From the NCBI GenBank assembly GCA_019119285.1, contig DWXJ01000097.1, forward strand, positions 1 through 12,316: 12,316 bases of DNA, read 5' to 3'. This document shows positions 6,188 through 12,267 of this stretch, piece by piece. How positions within the stretch are numbered: position 1 is the stretch's first letter; each line of letters begins with the position of its first letter. The notes beneath the pieces were generated by a model. It was not told where the DNA came from, did not search any database, and saw only the letters and a program-made list of their open reading frames with translations. This stretch comes from Merdimonas faecigallinarum. Lineage in GTDB: Bacteria > Bacillota > Clostridia > Lachnospirales > Lachnospiraceae. The position numbers and the translations under genes were made by a program.

Positions 6188-6216
6188 ATTATATCCTTCC
6201 GCAACCTTCTATTGAA
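6188..6216 (-). promoter_or_regulatory. Probable promoter of the S8 protease gene
   Basis: A perfect TATAAT on the minus strand (6188-6193) follows TTCAAT (6211-6216, 3 of 6 matches to the -35 consensus) after 17 bases. The -35 overlaps that of the divergent promoter for the J-domain gene, so the two may compete. Confidence 0.5.
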
Positions 6217-6240
6217 TTTCCCATGGTTTTGTCGTACTAT
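6212..6240 (+). promoter_or_regulatory. Possible promoter of the J-domain gene
   Basis: TTGAAT (6212-6217) and TACTAT (6235-6240) are separated by 17 bases. Both are partial matches to the sigma-A consensus. The -35 occupies the same bases as the minus-strand -35 of the protease promoter. Confidence 0.42.
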
Positions 6241-6275
6241 AAATGGCACAGGGGAATTTGTAAGGGGAGGATATC

Positions 6276-6914
6276 ATGGAAGAAAACAACTACTATGAGA
6301 TATTAGGGGTGTCTGTAACGGCCACTGTCGAAGAGATCACAGCGGCAAAGAACGCGCTGGCCAAGCGGTTTCATCCGGACGCCAATCTAAGGAACGGCAT
6401 AGATACCACCCGGCAGATGCAGGAGATCCTGGAGGCCTACCGCGTACTCTCGGACCCGGACAGGCGGGCGGAGTATGACCGCAAGCTGAAGGGACGCCAC
6501 TCAGTAATGCAGACCTTTGATCTGCGGGAATCTGCCGATGCCGGTGAGGACGGCGGGGAGACCGGATTCGTCACATACTGGAAATCAGCCAATGATCTTT
6601 ACGACATTATCTGCGAGAGCGATCTTCTCTTTAAGGAGCATCACCGCAGTCCCCGGCTGGCCAAGTTATCCATGGACGCGATCCGGCATGTGCTTACCCT
6701 GCGGGGCGCCCAGATCCCGGAACGCTACTGGCATCCGGACATTATGAACTGGCTTTTGTTCACCTGGTACAAAAACCGGAACATCACCATTTCCTATCTC
6801 CTCACCCTCTATGATGAACATGTGAAGAAAAGCGTCTCTGCCCTGGACAGGCTGAGACTTCAGAAAAAATCCTATCACTTCCAGCATTCCGTCAAACGGC
6901 TGGTCAAATATTAA
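6276..6914 (+). CDS. J-domain protein (DnaJ-like co-chaperone) with a unique C-terminal part
   Basis: Residues 3-72 form a J domain: NYYEILGVS, the HPD tripeptide at 33-35 (RFHPDAN), and AYRVLSDPDRRAEYDRKLKG. J domains stimulate the ATPase of DnaK. The remaining 140 residues contain no Gly/Phe-rich region and no zinc-binding cysteine repeats, so this is not DnaJ proper but a type III J protein. The C-terminal part is rich in aromatic and basic residues (RYWHPDIMNWLLFTWYKNRN, ending KRLVKY), has no membrane segment and was not recognised; it may give client specificity. GGGGAGG lies five bases before the ATG. It is divergent from the S8 protease across a 120-bp region, which could mean shared protein-quality-control duty, but that is inference. 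Confidence 0.88.
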   Translation: MEENNYYEILGVSVTATVEEITAAKNALAKRFHPDANLRNGIDTTRQMQEILEAYRVLSDPDRRAEYDRKLKGRHSVMQTFDLRESADAGEDGGETGFVTYWKSANDLYDIICESDLLFKEHHRSPRLAKLSMDAIRHVLTLRGAQIPERYWHPDIMNWLLFTWYKNRNITISYLLTLYDEHVKKSVSALDRLRLQKKSYHFQHSVKRLVKY

Positions 6915-6925
6915 AAACAGGCCAT

Positions 6926-6954
6926 TTCACACATTGATGTCCTTTGCATATTAT
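6926..6954 (+). promoter_or_regulatory. Promoter of the Cys-rich small protein gene
   Basis: TTCACA (6926-6931) and TATTAT (6949-6954), each 5 of 6 to consensus, are spaced by 17 bases. Start predicted near 6961, followed by a short leader with GGAGG at about 6976-6980. An 8-bp inverted repeat, ATTGATGT/ACATCAAT, encloses the -10 and could be an operator. Confidence 0.68.
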
Positions 6955-6987
6955 GTACTGTAAACATCAATATCGGAGGATTCTAAC

Positions 6988-7218
6988 ATGAGTGATTTAA
7001 GTGCTACCAACTGTGGATGCGGCTGCGATTCTGCAATGTCAAGAGGAGGCTGCGGCTTTGGCGACAACAGCTGCCTGTGGATCATCCTTCTTCTGTGCTG
7101 CTGCGGCGGCGGATTTGGCGGCAATGGCTGCGGCAACGACAACTGTCTGTGGATCATCCTTCTTCTGTGCTGCTGCGGTGGCTTCGGCGGCAACGGCGGA
7201 TGCGGATGCGACTGCTGA
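6988..7218 (+). CDS. Small high-cysteine protein with duplicated hydrophobic unit (chorion class HCB-like)
   Basis: A 76-residue protein with 16 cysteines and a very high glycine content. Two copies of a unit, CLWIILLLCCCGG followed by FGGNG, occupy residues 29-47 and 53-70. Short CGCGC/CGCDC clusters lie at both ends. Proteins of this look are annotated in Clostridia as 'chorion class high-cysteine HCB protein', from compositional likeness to insect eggshell proteins; function is unknown. The hydrophobic WIILLL segments are too short to span a membrane on their own. Spore coat, cell-surface or metal-binding roles are all possible, and a secretion signal is not evident. It has its own promoter, a strong ribosome binding site (GGAGG, eight bases) and its own terminator, so it is expressed as a single gene. 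Confidence 0.82.
   Translation: MSDLSATNCGCGCDSAMSRGGCGFGDNSCLWIILLLCCCGGGFGGNGCGNDNCLWIILLLCCCGGFGGNGGCGCDC
7075..7178 (+). repeat. Internal tandem duplication in the Cys-rich gene
   Basis: A 32-base run beginning CTGTGGATCATCCTTCTTCT is identical at 7075-7106 and 7147-7178, 72 bases (24 codons) apart. Identity of synonymous positions over the run points to a recent duplication or ongoing gene conversion. Confidence 0.85.
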
Positions 7219-7231
7219 TCTTTCAGCCGGC

Positions 7232-7275
7232 AAACAGGCGGCGGGGTAAAACATCCCGCCGCCTGTTTTTATTTT
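7232..7275 (+). terminator. Intrinsic terminator after the Cys-rich gene, partly shared with the opposite strand
   Basis: AAACAGGCGGCGGG (7232-7245) pairs perfectly with CCCGCCGCCTGTTT (7255-7268), loop of nine bases, followed by TTATTTT. Strong terminator on the plus strand. On the minus strand the stem follows the stop codon of the 49-codon gene directly but has only a short T tail, so it is a weaker terminator there. Confidence 0.9.
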
Positions 7276-7418
7276 CCTCTGTGCTGATACCGGTTCAGAT
7301 GGGACTGCCTGCTTTTCTCCTTTTCCTTTGGATCCTGCGTTTTTATTTTCTTTTTCAACATACAGGACTCGTCAAGCTCATATACCTCATTGCCGTCAAT
7401 GATCAGACGCCTTTCCAT
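7269..7418 (-). CDS. Small uncharacterised protein, 49 residues
   Basis: An open frame of 49 codons starts at the ATG 7416-7418 with a near-perfect ribosome binding site, AAGGAGGAG, five bases upstream. It begins MERRLIIDGNEVYELDESCM and continues with a lysine-rich, highly charged tail ending in NRYQHRGK. The stop TAA (7269-7271) is immediately beside the shared terminator stem. The N-terminal part could form a beta hairpin; there is no signal peptide or membrane segment. Function unknown. Support comes from the ribosome binding site, sensible amino-acid composition and exact fit between neighbours. It is convergent with the Cys-rich gene and divergent from the gene at 7538. Confidence 0.7.
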   Translation of the reverse strand: MERRLIIDGNEVYELDESCMLKKKIKTQDPKEKEKSRQSHLNRYQHRGK

Positions 7419-7537
7419 TTCTGCTCCTCCTTTTTGAAGTGTTCCTACCTATAATATATGTTTCCATGTTTCATATTTCTTATACAGCCGGCATATAAAT
7501 GGTACCAGGGTCCAAATGTCAGGCAAGGAGAATCCTT

Positions 7538-8041
7538 ATGAAACCAGAAACGCCCAGGCTTATGACGCCTTTCGACGATCTTGTCACTCCGCCGGGGCTG
7601 TACGCACTGAAGCTCATGCTTCCCTATCTTCCGCCCCGTTTCCAGCATCATCTGGCTGTATATATCAAATTCACAGAATTCACCCGCACGATCAGATATT
7701 TCCGGGGATTCCCTTCATCCTCCGGATGTTCTTCCTCCTCCGGGGCAGAGATCTTTCATGAACTCAAACGATATATGAGCCAGGAAGAGCAGGATACTTT
7801 TGAACAGATGGAGTCCATGATGAATATGATGGAAATGATGCAGCAGGCAGATACGGCTGATTTTATGCAGGATATTATGAAAGGAGCATTCTGTGATGAA
7901 CGAATGGATCAACCACCCGATGATGAAAGATATGGATCCGGTGAAGCTGGAACTGATCAAAAATGCCGCCAGCCGGACCCGCGGCAAGAGCGGGAAGGCG
8001 CTTGCGCCCGTGATGATGGCGCTGATTACCGGTGCCAATAA
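7538..8041 (+). CDS. Uncharacterised Met-rich protein, extended past the next gene's start
   Basis: The ATG at 7538 has AAGGAG seven bases upstream. The product is 167 residues. Residues 1-60 (MKPETPRLMTPFDDLVTPPG, then LYALKLMLPYLPPRFQHHLA) are followed by a Ser/Gly linker, SSSGCSSSSG, and a Met/Gln-rich helix (QMESMMNMMEMMQQ). From about residue 118 the protein is read out of frame with the well-supported gene at 7893, and the last ~50 residues (RMDQPPDDERYGSGEAG...) look like unselected translation. The ancestral stop was probably near the start of the next gene and has been lost, for example by a small indel around TCTGTGATG (7888-7896). No known family recognised. The next gene is probably its partner. 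Confidence 0.68.
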   Translation: MKPETPRLMTPFDDLVTPPGLYALKLMLPYLPPRFQHHLAVYIKFTEFTRTIRYFRGFPSSSGCSSSSGAEIFHELKRYMSQEEQDTFEQMESMMNMMEMMQQADTADFMQDIMKGAFCDERMDQPPDDERYGSGEAGTDQKCRQPDPRQEREGACARDDGADYRCQ

Positions 8042-8168
8042 GAAGGGCATCCGCTTCACTCCGGAAGAGATGGACCTGATCCTGTCCATAATAAAAGAAG
8101 GAAAGCCAAAAGAAGAACAGGCAAAGATCGACCAGATGGTCAAAATGATGCACGGGTTTCTACATTAA
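7893..8168 (+). CDS. Uncharacterised small helical protein
   Basis: A 91-residue protein starting MMNEWINHPMMKDMDPVKLE with AAAGGAG nine bases before the ATG, both lying inside the upstream gene. It is basic and probably all helical. Visible stretches are LIKNAASRTRGKSGKALAPV, MMALITGANKKGIRFTPEEM and a C-terminal KIDQMVKMMHGFLH. No signal peptide or catalytic motif was seen, and no named family can be assigned. Together with the gene at 7538 it forms a two-gene unit of Met-rich proteins. Its stop codon TAA (8166-8168) forms the first three bases of the GC-rich palindrome copy 2, so the repeat is inserted exactly at the gene end. Confidence 0.78.
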   Translation: MMNEWINHPMMKDMDPVKLELIKNAASRTRGKSGKALAPVMMALITGANKKGIRFTPEEMDLILSIIKEGKPKEEQAKIDQMVKMMHGFLH

Positions 8169-8219
8169 TTCGATTGGGGACGGGGGATTTCTGGAAATCC
8201 CCCGTCCCCAATCGAATTA
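8166..8219. repeat. Dispersed GC-rich palindrome, copy 2
   Basis: Arms 8166-8190 and 8195-8219 are perfectly complementary over 25 bases around a CTGG loop. The core GATTGGGGACGGGGGATTT is shared with copy 1 at 1459-1502. Unlike copy 1 it is not followed by a T run on either strand, so its terminator role is less clear. Confidence 0.85.
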
Positions 8220-8244
8220 TCCACATAAAAATGTGGATAATTCG
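8213..8244. repeat. AT-rich palindrome fused to copy 2 of the GC-rich palindrome
   Basis: CGAATTATCCACAT (8213-8226) and ATGTGGATAATTCG (8231-8244) are perfect inverted repeats around AAAA. The left arm overlaps the right end of the previous palindrome, so CGAATTA is shared, giving a composite of two adjoining hairpins. It may be one transposition unit. Confidence 0.78.
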
Positions 8245-8276
8245 AAAAAAAATGTGGAGATCTTTTAGATCCCCAC
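8245..8276 (-). terminator. Intrinsic terminator of the acyl-CoA thioesterase gene
   Basis: On the minus strand GTGGGGATCT (8267-8276) pairs with AGATCTCCAC (8254-8263) around AAA, with one G-T pair. It is followed by ATTTTTTTT. The stop codon TAA (8265-8267) lies in the loop and stem base. Confidence 0.88.
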
Positions 8277-8741
8277 TTCTTTTCGCATCATCCGTACTTC
8301 TTTTCGGAGCTTTGCTTTTTCCCATTCTTCTTTTTCTTCGTCTGTCTCCAGTTCCAGTCTTGGCACCCTGCAGGGCTTGTCGTTGTCGTCCAGGGCTACC
8401 ATGGAAAAGTAGGCCCGGTTGATGGGTGTACGTACGCCGTCCAGATCTTCCACATAGGAATCTACCCGTACTTCCATGGAGGTATTTCCCACGTAGGTGA
8501 TCTTTCCGCAGATCACGACCACGTCTCTCTGATATGCGCCTTTCAGAAAGCGAAGGTTATCTACGGACGCGGTGGTCACGTTCATATGGGAATGGCGCTT
8601 TGCCACCAGGCCAGCCAGCTCGTCGATCCACTGCATCAGCACGCCGCCGAACAGCCGCCCTGCGGCATTGAGATGATTGGGACGCACGATGTGAAGGGTT
8701 TCCGCCGCCGAGTCCGATACTTTTTTTAATGTTTCGCTCAT
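8265..8741 (-). CDS. Hotdog-fold acyl-CoA thioesterase (YkhA/YciA type)
   Basis: A 158-residue protein that should hydrolyse acyl-CoA thioesters to free acid and CoA in the cytoplasm. The family signature is clear: PNHLNAAGRLFGG (21-33) with Asn25, then VLMQWIDELAGLVA with Asp40 on the central helix, followed by TTASVDNLRFLKG and MEVRVDSYVEDLDG. The C-terminal 25 residues form a charged helix (EEKEEWEKAKLRKE). GGAGG precedes the ATG by seven bases. An extended -10 (TGCTATAAT) on the minus strand at 8802-8810 should drive it. Chain-length preference cannot be told from the sequence. It is divergent from truA. Confidence 0.94.
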   Translation of the reverse strand: MSETLKKVSDSAAETLHIVRPNHLNAAGRLFGGVLMQWIDELAGLVAKRHSHMNVTTASVDNLRFLKGAYQRDVVVICGKITYVGNTSMEVRVDSYVEDLDGVRTPINRAYFSMVALDDNDKPCRVPRLELETDEEKEEWEKAKLRKEVRMMRKEVGI

Positions 8742-8801
8742 CGCTTTTCCTCCGTATGTCTATTTCTTAGATTTTTATTACATTTCCCGCAGCGCTCTTT
8801 C

Positions 8802-8826
8802 ATTATAGCATAAGATTTGCTATACT
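8802..8826. promoter_or_regulatory. Mirror-image divergent extended -10 promoters (thioesterase / truA)
   Basis: TATAGCA (8804-8810) and TGCTATA (8818-8824) form an inverted repeat. Read leftwards it gives TGCTATAAT for the thioesterase; read rightwards it gives TGCTATACT for truA. Both are TGn-extended -10 elements and neither has a good -35, as is typical of this class. Confidence 0.62.
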
Positions 8827-8856
8827 AAAACTGATTTCTACGAAAGGATGTCTGCT

Positions 8857-9603
8857 ATGAGAAATATTAAACTTACGATAGAGTATGACGGCAGCCGCTA
8901 CCAGGGCTGGACCCGTCTTGGTAAAAATGAATCGAACAATACGATTTCCAATAAAATCATTGAAGTGTTAAAAAAGATGACCGGGGAATACCTGATCGAG
9001 CTGAACTGCGGCTGCCGCACAGAGGCCGGCGTACACGCCTATGCGCAGGTTGCCAATTTCAAGACCGAATGTGACATGCCCCTGCCGGAGATCAAGCATT
9101 ATCTCAACCGGTATCTCCCTATGGATATTGCCATCACGGAAGTGGAGGAAGTGCCGGAGCGGTTCCATGCCCAGATGAACGCTTCTTCCAAAACCTATCT
9201 TTACCGCATGACCATTGATGACGTGCCCAGTGTCTTTGACCGGAAATATACCTTCCACTGCTACCACATCCCGGACAAGAACCTGATGCAGCAGGCCGCT
9301 CTTCTCCTGGTCGGGAAGCACGATTTTTATAACTTTTCTTCCGCCAAAAAGAGCAAAAACACGGAGCGCGAGATTTACGACATCCAGATCTATGGTGATA
9401 CCGAGGAAATGCAGATCATGATCCGGGCGGATGATTTTCTCCACAACATGGCAAGATTTCTTGTCAGCATCCTGCTGGACATCGGATTTGGCATGCGTAA
9501 AAAAGAAGATATCGAAGACATCTTCTCCGGCATCCAGTATCCGGGAGAGCCCTGCGACCCCAAAGGGCTGTATCTGCAGGAGATCACCTATTCTTCCAGA
9601 TAA
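8857..9603 (+). CDS. truA: TruA-family tRNA pseudouridine synthase with Glu at the catalytic Asp position
   Basis: TruA converts U38-40 of the anticodon stem to pseudouridine. The 248-residue protein shows the family landmarks: YDGSRYQGW (10-18), CRTEAGVHAYAQV (53-65), the SSKTYLYRM strand, GKHDFYNFSS, DDFLHNMARFLVSILLDIG and PKGLYLQEI. The key motif in known TruA enzymes is RTDAGVHA, with Asp as nucleophile; here the codon at 9022-9024 is GAG, so residue 56 is Glu. The usual GNGFL is also DDFL, so this is a divergent member and may be a paralogue rather than the housekeeping enzyme. The ATG at 8857 is preferred over 8848 because AAAGG sits about ten bases before it. Its 3' end overlaps the convergent phospholipase gene by 16 bases. 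Confidence 0.88.
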   Translation: MRNIKLTIEYDGSRYQGWTRLGKNESNNTISNKIIEVLKKMTGEYLIELNCGCRTEAGVHAYAQVANFKTECDMPLPEIKHYLNRYLPMDIAITEVEEVPERFHAQMNASSKTYLYRMTIDDVPSVFDRKYTFHCYHIPDKNLMQQAALLLVGKHDFYNFSSAKKSKNTEREIYDIQIYGDTEEMQIMIRADDFLHNMARFLVSILLDIGFGMRKKEDIEDIFSGIQYPGEPCDPKGLYLQEITYSSR

Positions 9604-10445
9604 GCCTGCAGCGCCTGATACTGCCGCTTCATCAGCCGGTATCCGTGCTCATAAAAATGCATCAGCGCATCATAATCTTTCTCAAGCCTGGAGACTGTGG
9701 GGATCAGCGGACGGATCACGTAGATCTTTCCCTCGTCCTCCAGCTTCTCCACCAGCTTCATCTGCTGATTATAGACCTCATTTCTCCGGATGGTGGTCCG
9801 CACCAGATTCGGATATTTCTTATATGCCCGCTTATAAAGCGCTTTCACCCCTGGAGACACCGGTTTCTTACGGTAACCCGGATTCCGGGTCAGCACCAGG
9901 ATGATCTTCTCATTTCCAAGCTTCATGGCCCGTTTCACAGGGATGGAGTCTGCCAGACCGCCGTCCAGATACGGCACCCCGTCTACATTTACCATGGGAG
10001 ACAAAAGGGGAAGGCTGCTGGACGCCCGGCAGATCTTCATCAGACGGTTCCTGTCTTTGCGTTCTGTCATATATTCCGCCTGTCCGGTCTCACAGTTGGT
10101 GGTCACGATCTCACACTCTGTCTCAGATCCAAAATACGTTTCATAATCAAAAGGAAAAATCTCATTGGGATATTTGTCAAACACCATATCCATATCCAGA
10201 ATGCTCTTCTCCTTGATAAATTTCCGGAGATCGTGATAATAATCGTATTCCTTTTCTTTATGGATCATGCAGTCTCTTGTCCTGCCGATCTGTTTTGACA
10301 CATAATCCACCCCGTTGCAGGATCCTGCGGACACGCCGATCACATGAGAGGTGTAAAAATCCTGTTCCATCAGATAATCAAGGACGCCGGAGGTAAATAC
10401 CCCTCTGGTGGCGCCGCCTTCTAATACCATAGTCGCTTTGATCAT
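9588..10445 (-). CDS. Patatin-like phospholipase / esterase
   Basis: A 285-residue patatin-family hydrolase with the Ser-Asp dyad intact. The glycine-rich oxyanion loop is LEGGATRGVFTSG (8-20), the nucleophile elbow is GVSAGS with Ser39, and the catalytic Asp161 is in YLDGGLADSIP. Bacterial relatives of this length (YjjU/RssA type) are cytoplasmic serine hydrolases acting on lipids or acyl esters; no signal peptide is present here. The C-terminal third is a basic helical region (KRAYKKYPNLVRTTIRRNE). A TATAAT on the minus strand at 10473-10478 probably belongs to its promoter, though no good -35 was seen. The gene ends inside truA (16-bp convergent overlap), leaving no room for a separate terminator. 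Confidence 0.92.
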   Translation of the reverse strand: MIKATMVLEGGATRGVFTSGVLDYLMEQDFYTSHVIGVSAGSCNGVDYVSKQIGRTRDCMIHKEKEYDYYHDLRKFIKEKSILDMDMVFDKYPNEIFPFDYETYFGSETECEIVTTNCETGQAEYMTERKDRNRLMKICRASSSLPLLSPMVNVDGVPYLDGGLADSIPVKRAMKLGNEKIILVLTRNPGYRKKPVSPGVKALYKRAYKKYPNLVRTTIRRNEVYNQQMKLVEKLEDEGKIYVIRPLIPTVSRLEKDYDALMHFYEHGYRLMKRQYQALQAYLEE

Positions 10446-10551
10446 AAGTTTCTACCCCGCTTTCTATCCGCTATTATATACCGAATCCGCCGGAAGTAAA
10501 ACCTTCTTTTTGCGAACCGTCCAATTTCCGGCAAAAGAGCTTCTTTTTGCC

Positions 10552-10580
10552 TTGTCATTTTCCGGGATATTTGCTAAGAT
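10552..10580 (+). promoter_or_regulatory. Promoter of the ABC-F gene
   Basis: TTGTCA (10552-10557, 5 of 6) and TAAGAT (10575-10580) with a TGC extension are separated by 17 bases. Start predicted near 10587. Just upstream, CTTCTTTTTGC occurs twice as direct repeats (10503-10513 and 10540-10550). Confidence 0.62.
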
Positions 10581-10632
10581 AGGCGATGTACGCAAAAGAA
10601 TAACATTTTTATGGAAATAAAGGAGTCAGATT

Positions 10633-12267
10633 ATGATCAGTACCAGCAATGTGACGCTCCGCGTCGGCAAAAAAGCTTTGTTTGAAGATGTAAATATTAA
10701 ATTTACGGAAGGGAACTGCTACGGCCTGATCGGCGCCAACGGAGCCGGCAAGTCCACTTTCTTAAAAATCCTCTCCGGCCAGCTGGAGCCCACCAAGGGC
10801 GAGGTCGTCATCACACCGGGAGAACGTCTTTCCTTCCTTCAGCAGGATCATTTTAAATATGATGAGTATCCGGTCCTTGACACCGTCATTATGGGAAATG
10901 CCCGCCTCTACGAGATCATGAAAGAAAAAGAAGTGATCTACGCCAAGGAGGATTTTACGGATGAGGACGGCATCCGGGCCAGCGAACTGGAGGGCGAGTT
11001 TGCTGCCATGAACGGCTGGGAGGCAGAGTCCGACGCCGCTTCTCTTTTAAATGGCCTTGGCATCGGCACAGAGCTTCATTATGAAACGATGAAAAATTTA
11101 AATGGTCCTGAGAAGGTAAAGGTTCTTCTGGCGCAGGCTCTTTTTGGCAATCCGGACATCCTGCTCCTGGATGAGCCCACCAACCACCTGGATCTGGACG
11201 CCATCGCCTGGCTGGAGGAATTCCTTATTAACTTTGACAACACTGTCATCGTGGTCTCCCACGACCGGTATTTCTTAAACAAAGTCTGCACCCAGATTGC
11301 AGACATCGATTATGGCAAGATCAAGCTCTACGCCGGAAACTACGACTTCTGGTATGAATCCAGCCAGCTTCTGATCCGCCAGATGAAGGAAGCCAACAAG
11401 AAGAAGGAAGAAAAGATCAAGGAACTGCAGGAGTTCATCTCAAGGTTCAGCGCCAACGCCTCCAAATCCAAACAGGCAACTTCCAGAAAGCGCGCCCTGG
11501 AGAAGATCCAGCTGGACGAGATCCAGCCTTCCAGCCGGAAATATCCTTACATTGATTTTCGGCCAAACAGAGAGATCGGAAATGAAGTGCTGACCGTGGA
11601 CGGCCTTTCCAAAACCATTGACGGTGTCAAGGTGCTGGACAACATTTCCTTTACCCTGAACCACGATGACAAGGTGGCTTTTGTAGGAAGCAACGAGCTG
11701 GCCAAGACCACCCTCTTCCAGATCCTGACCGGTGAACTGGAACCGGACGAAGGGACTTACAAGTGGGGCATCACCACGTCCCAGGCTTATTTCCCCCTGG
11801 ACCACGGCGCAGAATTTGAAAACGACTACACCATCGTAGAATGGCTGACCCAGTATTCCGAGGAAAAGGACGTAACCTACGTCCGCGGCTTCCTGGGCCG
11901 GATGCTGTTCTCCGGCGAAGACGGCGTCAAGAGAGTCAGCGTTCTCTCCGGAGGAGAAAAAGTGCGCTGCATGCTGTCCAAAATGATGATCTCCGGAGCC
12001 AACGTGCTGATCCTGGACGAGCCCACCAACCACCTGGACATGGAGTCCATCACCGCTCTGAACAACGGTATGATCAAGTTCCCGGGCGTGATCCTTTTCA
12101 CCTCCCGCGACCATCAGATCGTCCAGACGACGGCCAACCGGATCATGGAAATCGTGCCGGGCGGCAAGCTGATCGATAAGATCACGACCTATGATGAATA
12201 TCTGGAAAACGATGAGATGGCAAGAAAACGCCAGACCTACTCGGTACAGACCGAGGAGGAAGATTAG
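10633..12267 (+). CDS. ABC-F ATPase (YbiT-like) with one degenerate ATP site
   Basis: ABC-F proteins have two fused nucleotide-binding domains and no membrane part; they act on the ribosome in translation or antibiotic protection. NBD1: Walker A GANGAGKST (34-42), signature LNGPE (156-160), Walker B ILLLDE (176-181), H-switch SHDR (209-212). A charged inter-domain linker follows (about 245-300). NBD2: Walker A GSNELAKTT (352-360), signature LSGGE (438-442), Walker B VLILDE (458-463), H-switch position SRDH (491-494). The linker and the absence of membrane helices fit YbiT-like housekeeping ABC-F rather than an exporter. The 544 residues are full length. AAAGGAG lies seven bases before the ATG. 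The defects in NBD2 Walker A, NBD1 signature and NBD2 H-switch all fall in the same composite ATP site (see finding). Resistance function cannot be claimed. Confidence 0.93.
   Translation: MISTSNVTLRVGKKALFEDVNIKFTEGNCYGLIGANGAGKSTFLKILSGQLEPTKGEVVITPGERLSFLQQDHFKYDEYPVLDTVIMGNARLYEIMKEKEVIYAKEDFTDEDGIRASELEGEFAAMNGWEAESDAASLLNGLGIGTELHYETMKNLNGPEKVKVLLAQALFGNPDILLLDEPTNHLDLDAIAWLEEFLINFDNTVIVVSHDRYFLNKVCTQIADIDYGKIKLYAGNYDFWYESSQLLIRQMKEANKKKEEKIKELQEFISRFSANASKSKQATSRKRALEKIQLDEIQPSSRKYPYIDFRPNREIGNEVLTVDGLSKTIDGVKVLDNISFTLNHDDKVAFVGSNELAKTTLFQILTGELEPDEGTYKWGITTSQAYFPLDHGAEFENDYTIVEWLTQYSEEKDVTYVRGFLGRMLFSGEDGVKRVSVLSGGEKVRCMLSKMMISGANVLILDEPTNHLDMESITALNNGMIKFPGVILFTSRDHQIVQTTANRIMEIVPGGKLIDKITTYDEYLENDEMARKRQTYSVQTEEED

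Noticed and set aside
7075..7178. Repeats that might suggest a CRISPR array
   Set aside because: Only two units, in frame inside a protein-coding gene, spacing a multiple of three.
6951..7193. Pro/Gln-rich minus-strand frame opposite the Cys-rich gene
   Set aside because: Low-complexity shadow of Gly/Cys codons; no ribosome binding site.
11440..12114. Minus-strand frame of 224 codons within the ABC-F gene
   Set aside because: Mirror of a conserved coding region; no start signal or domain.
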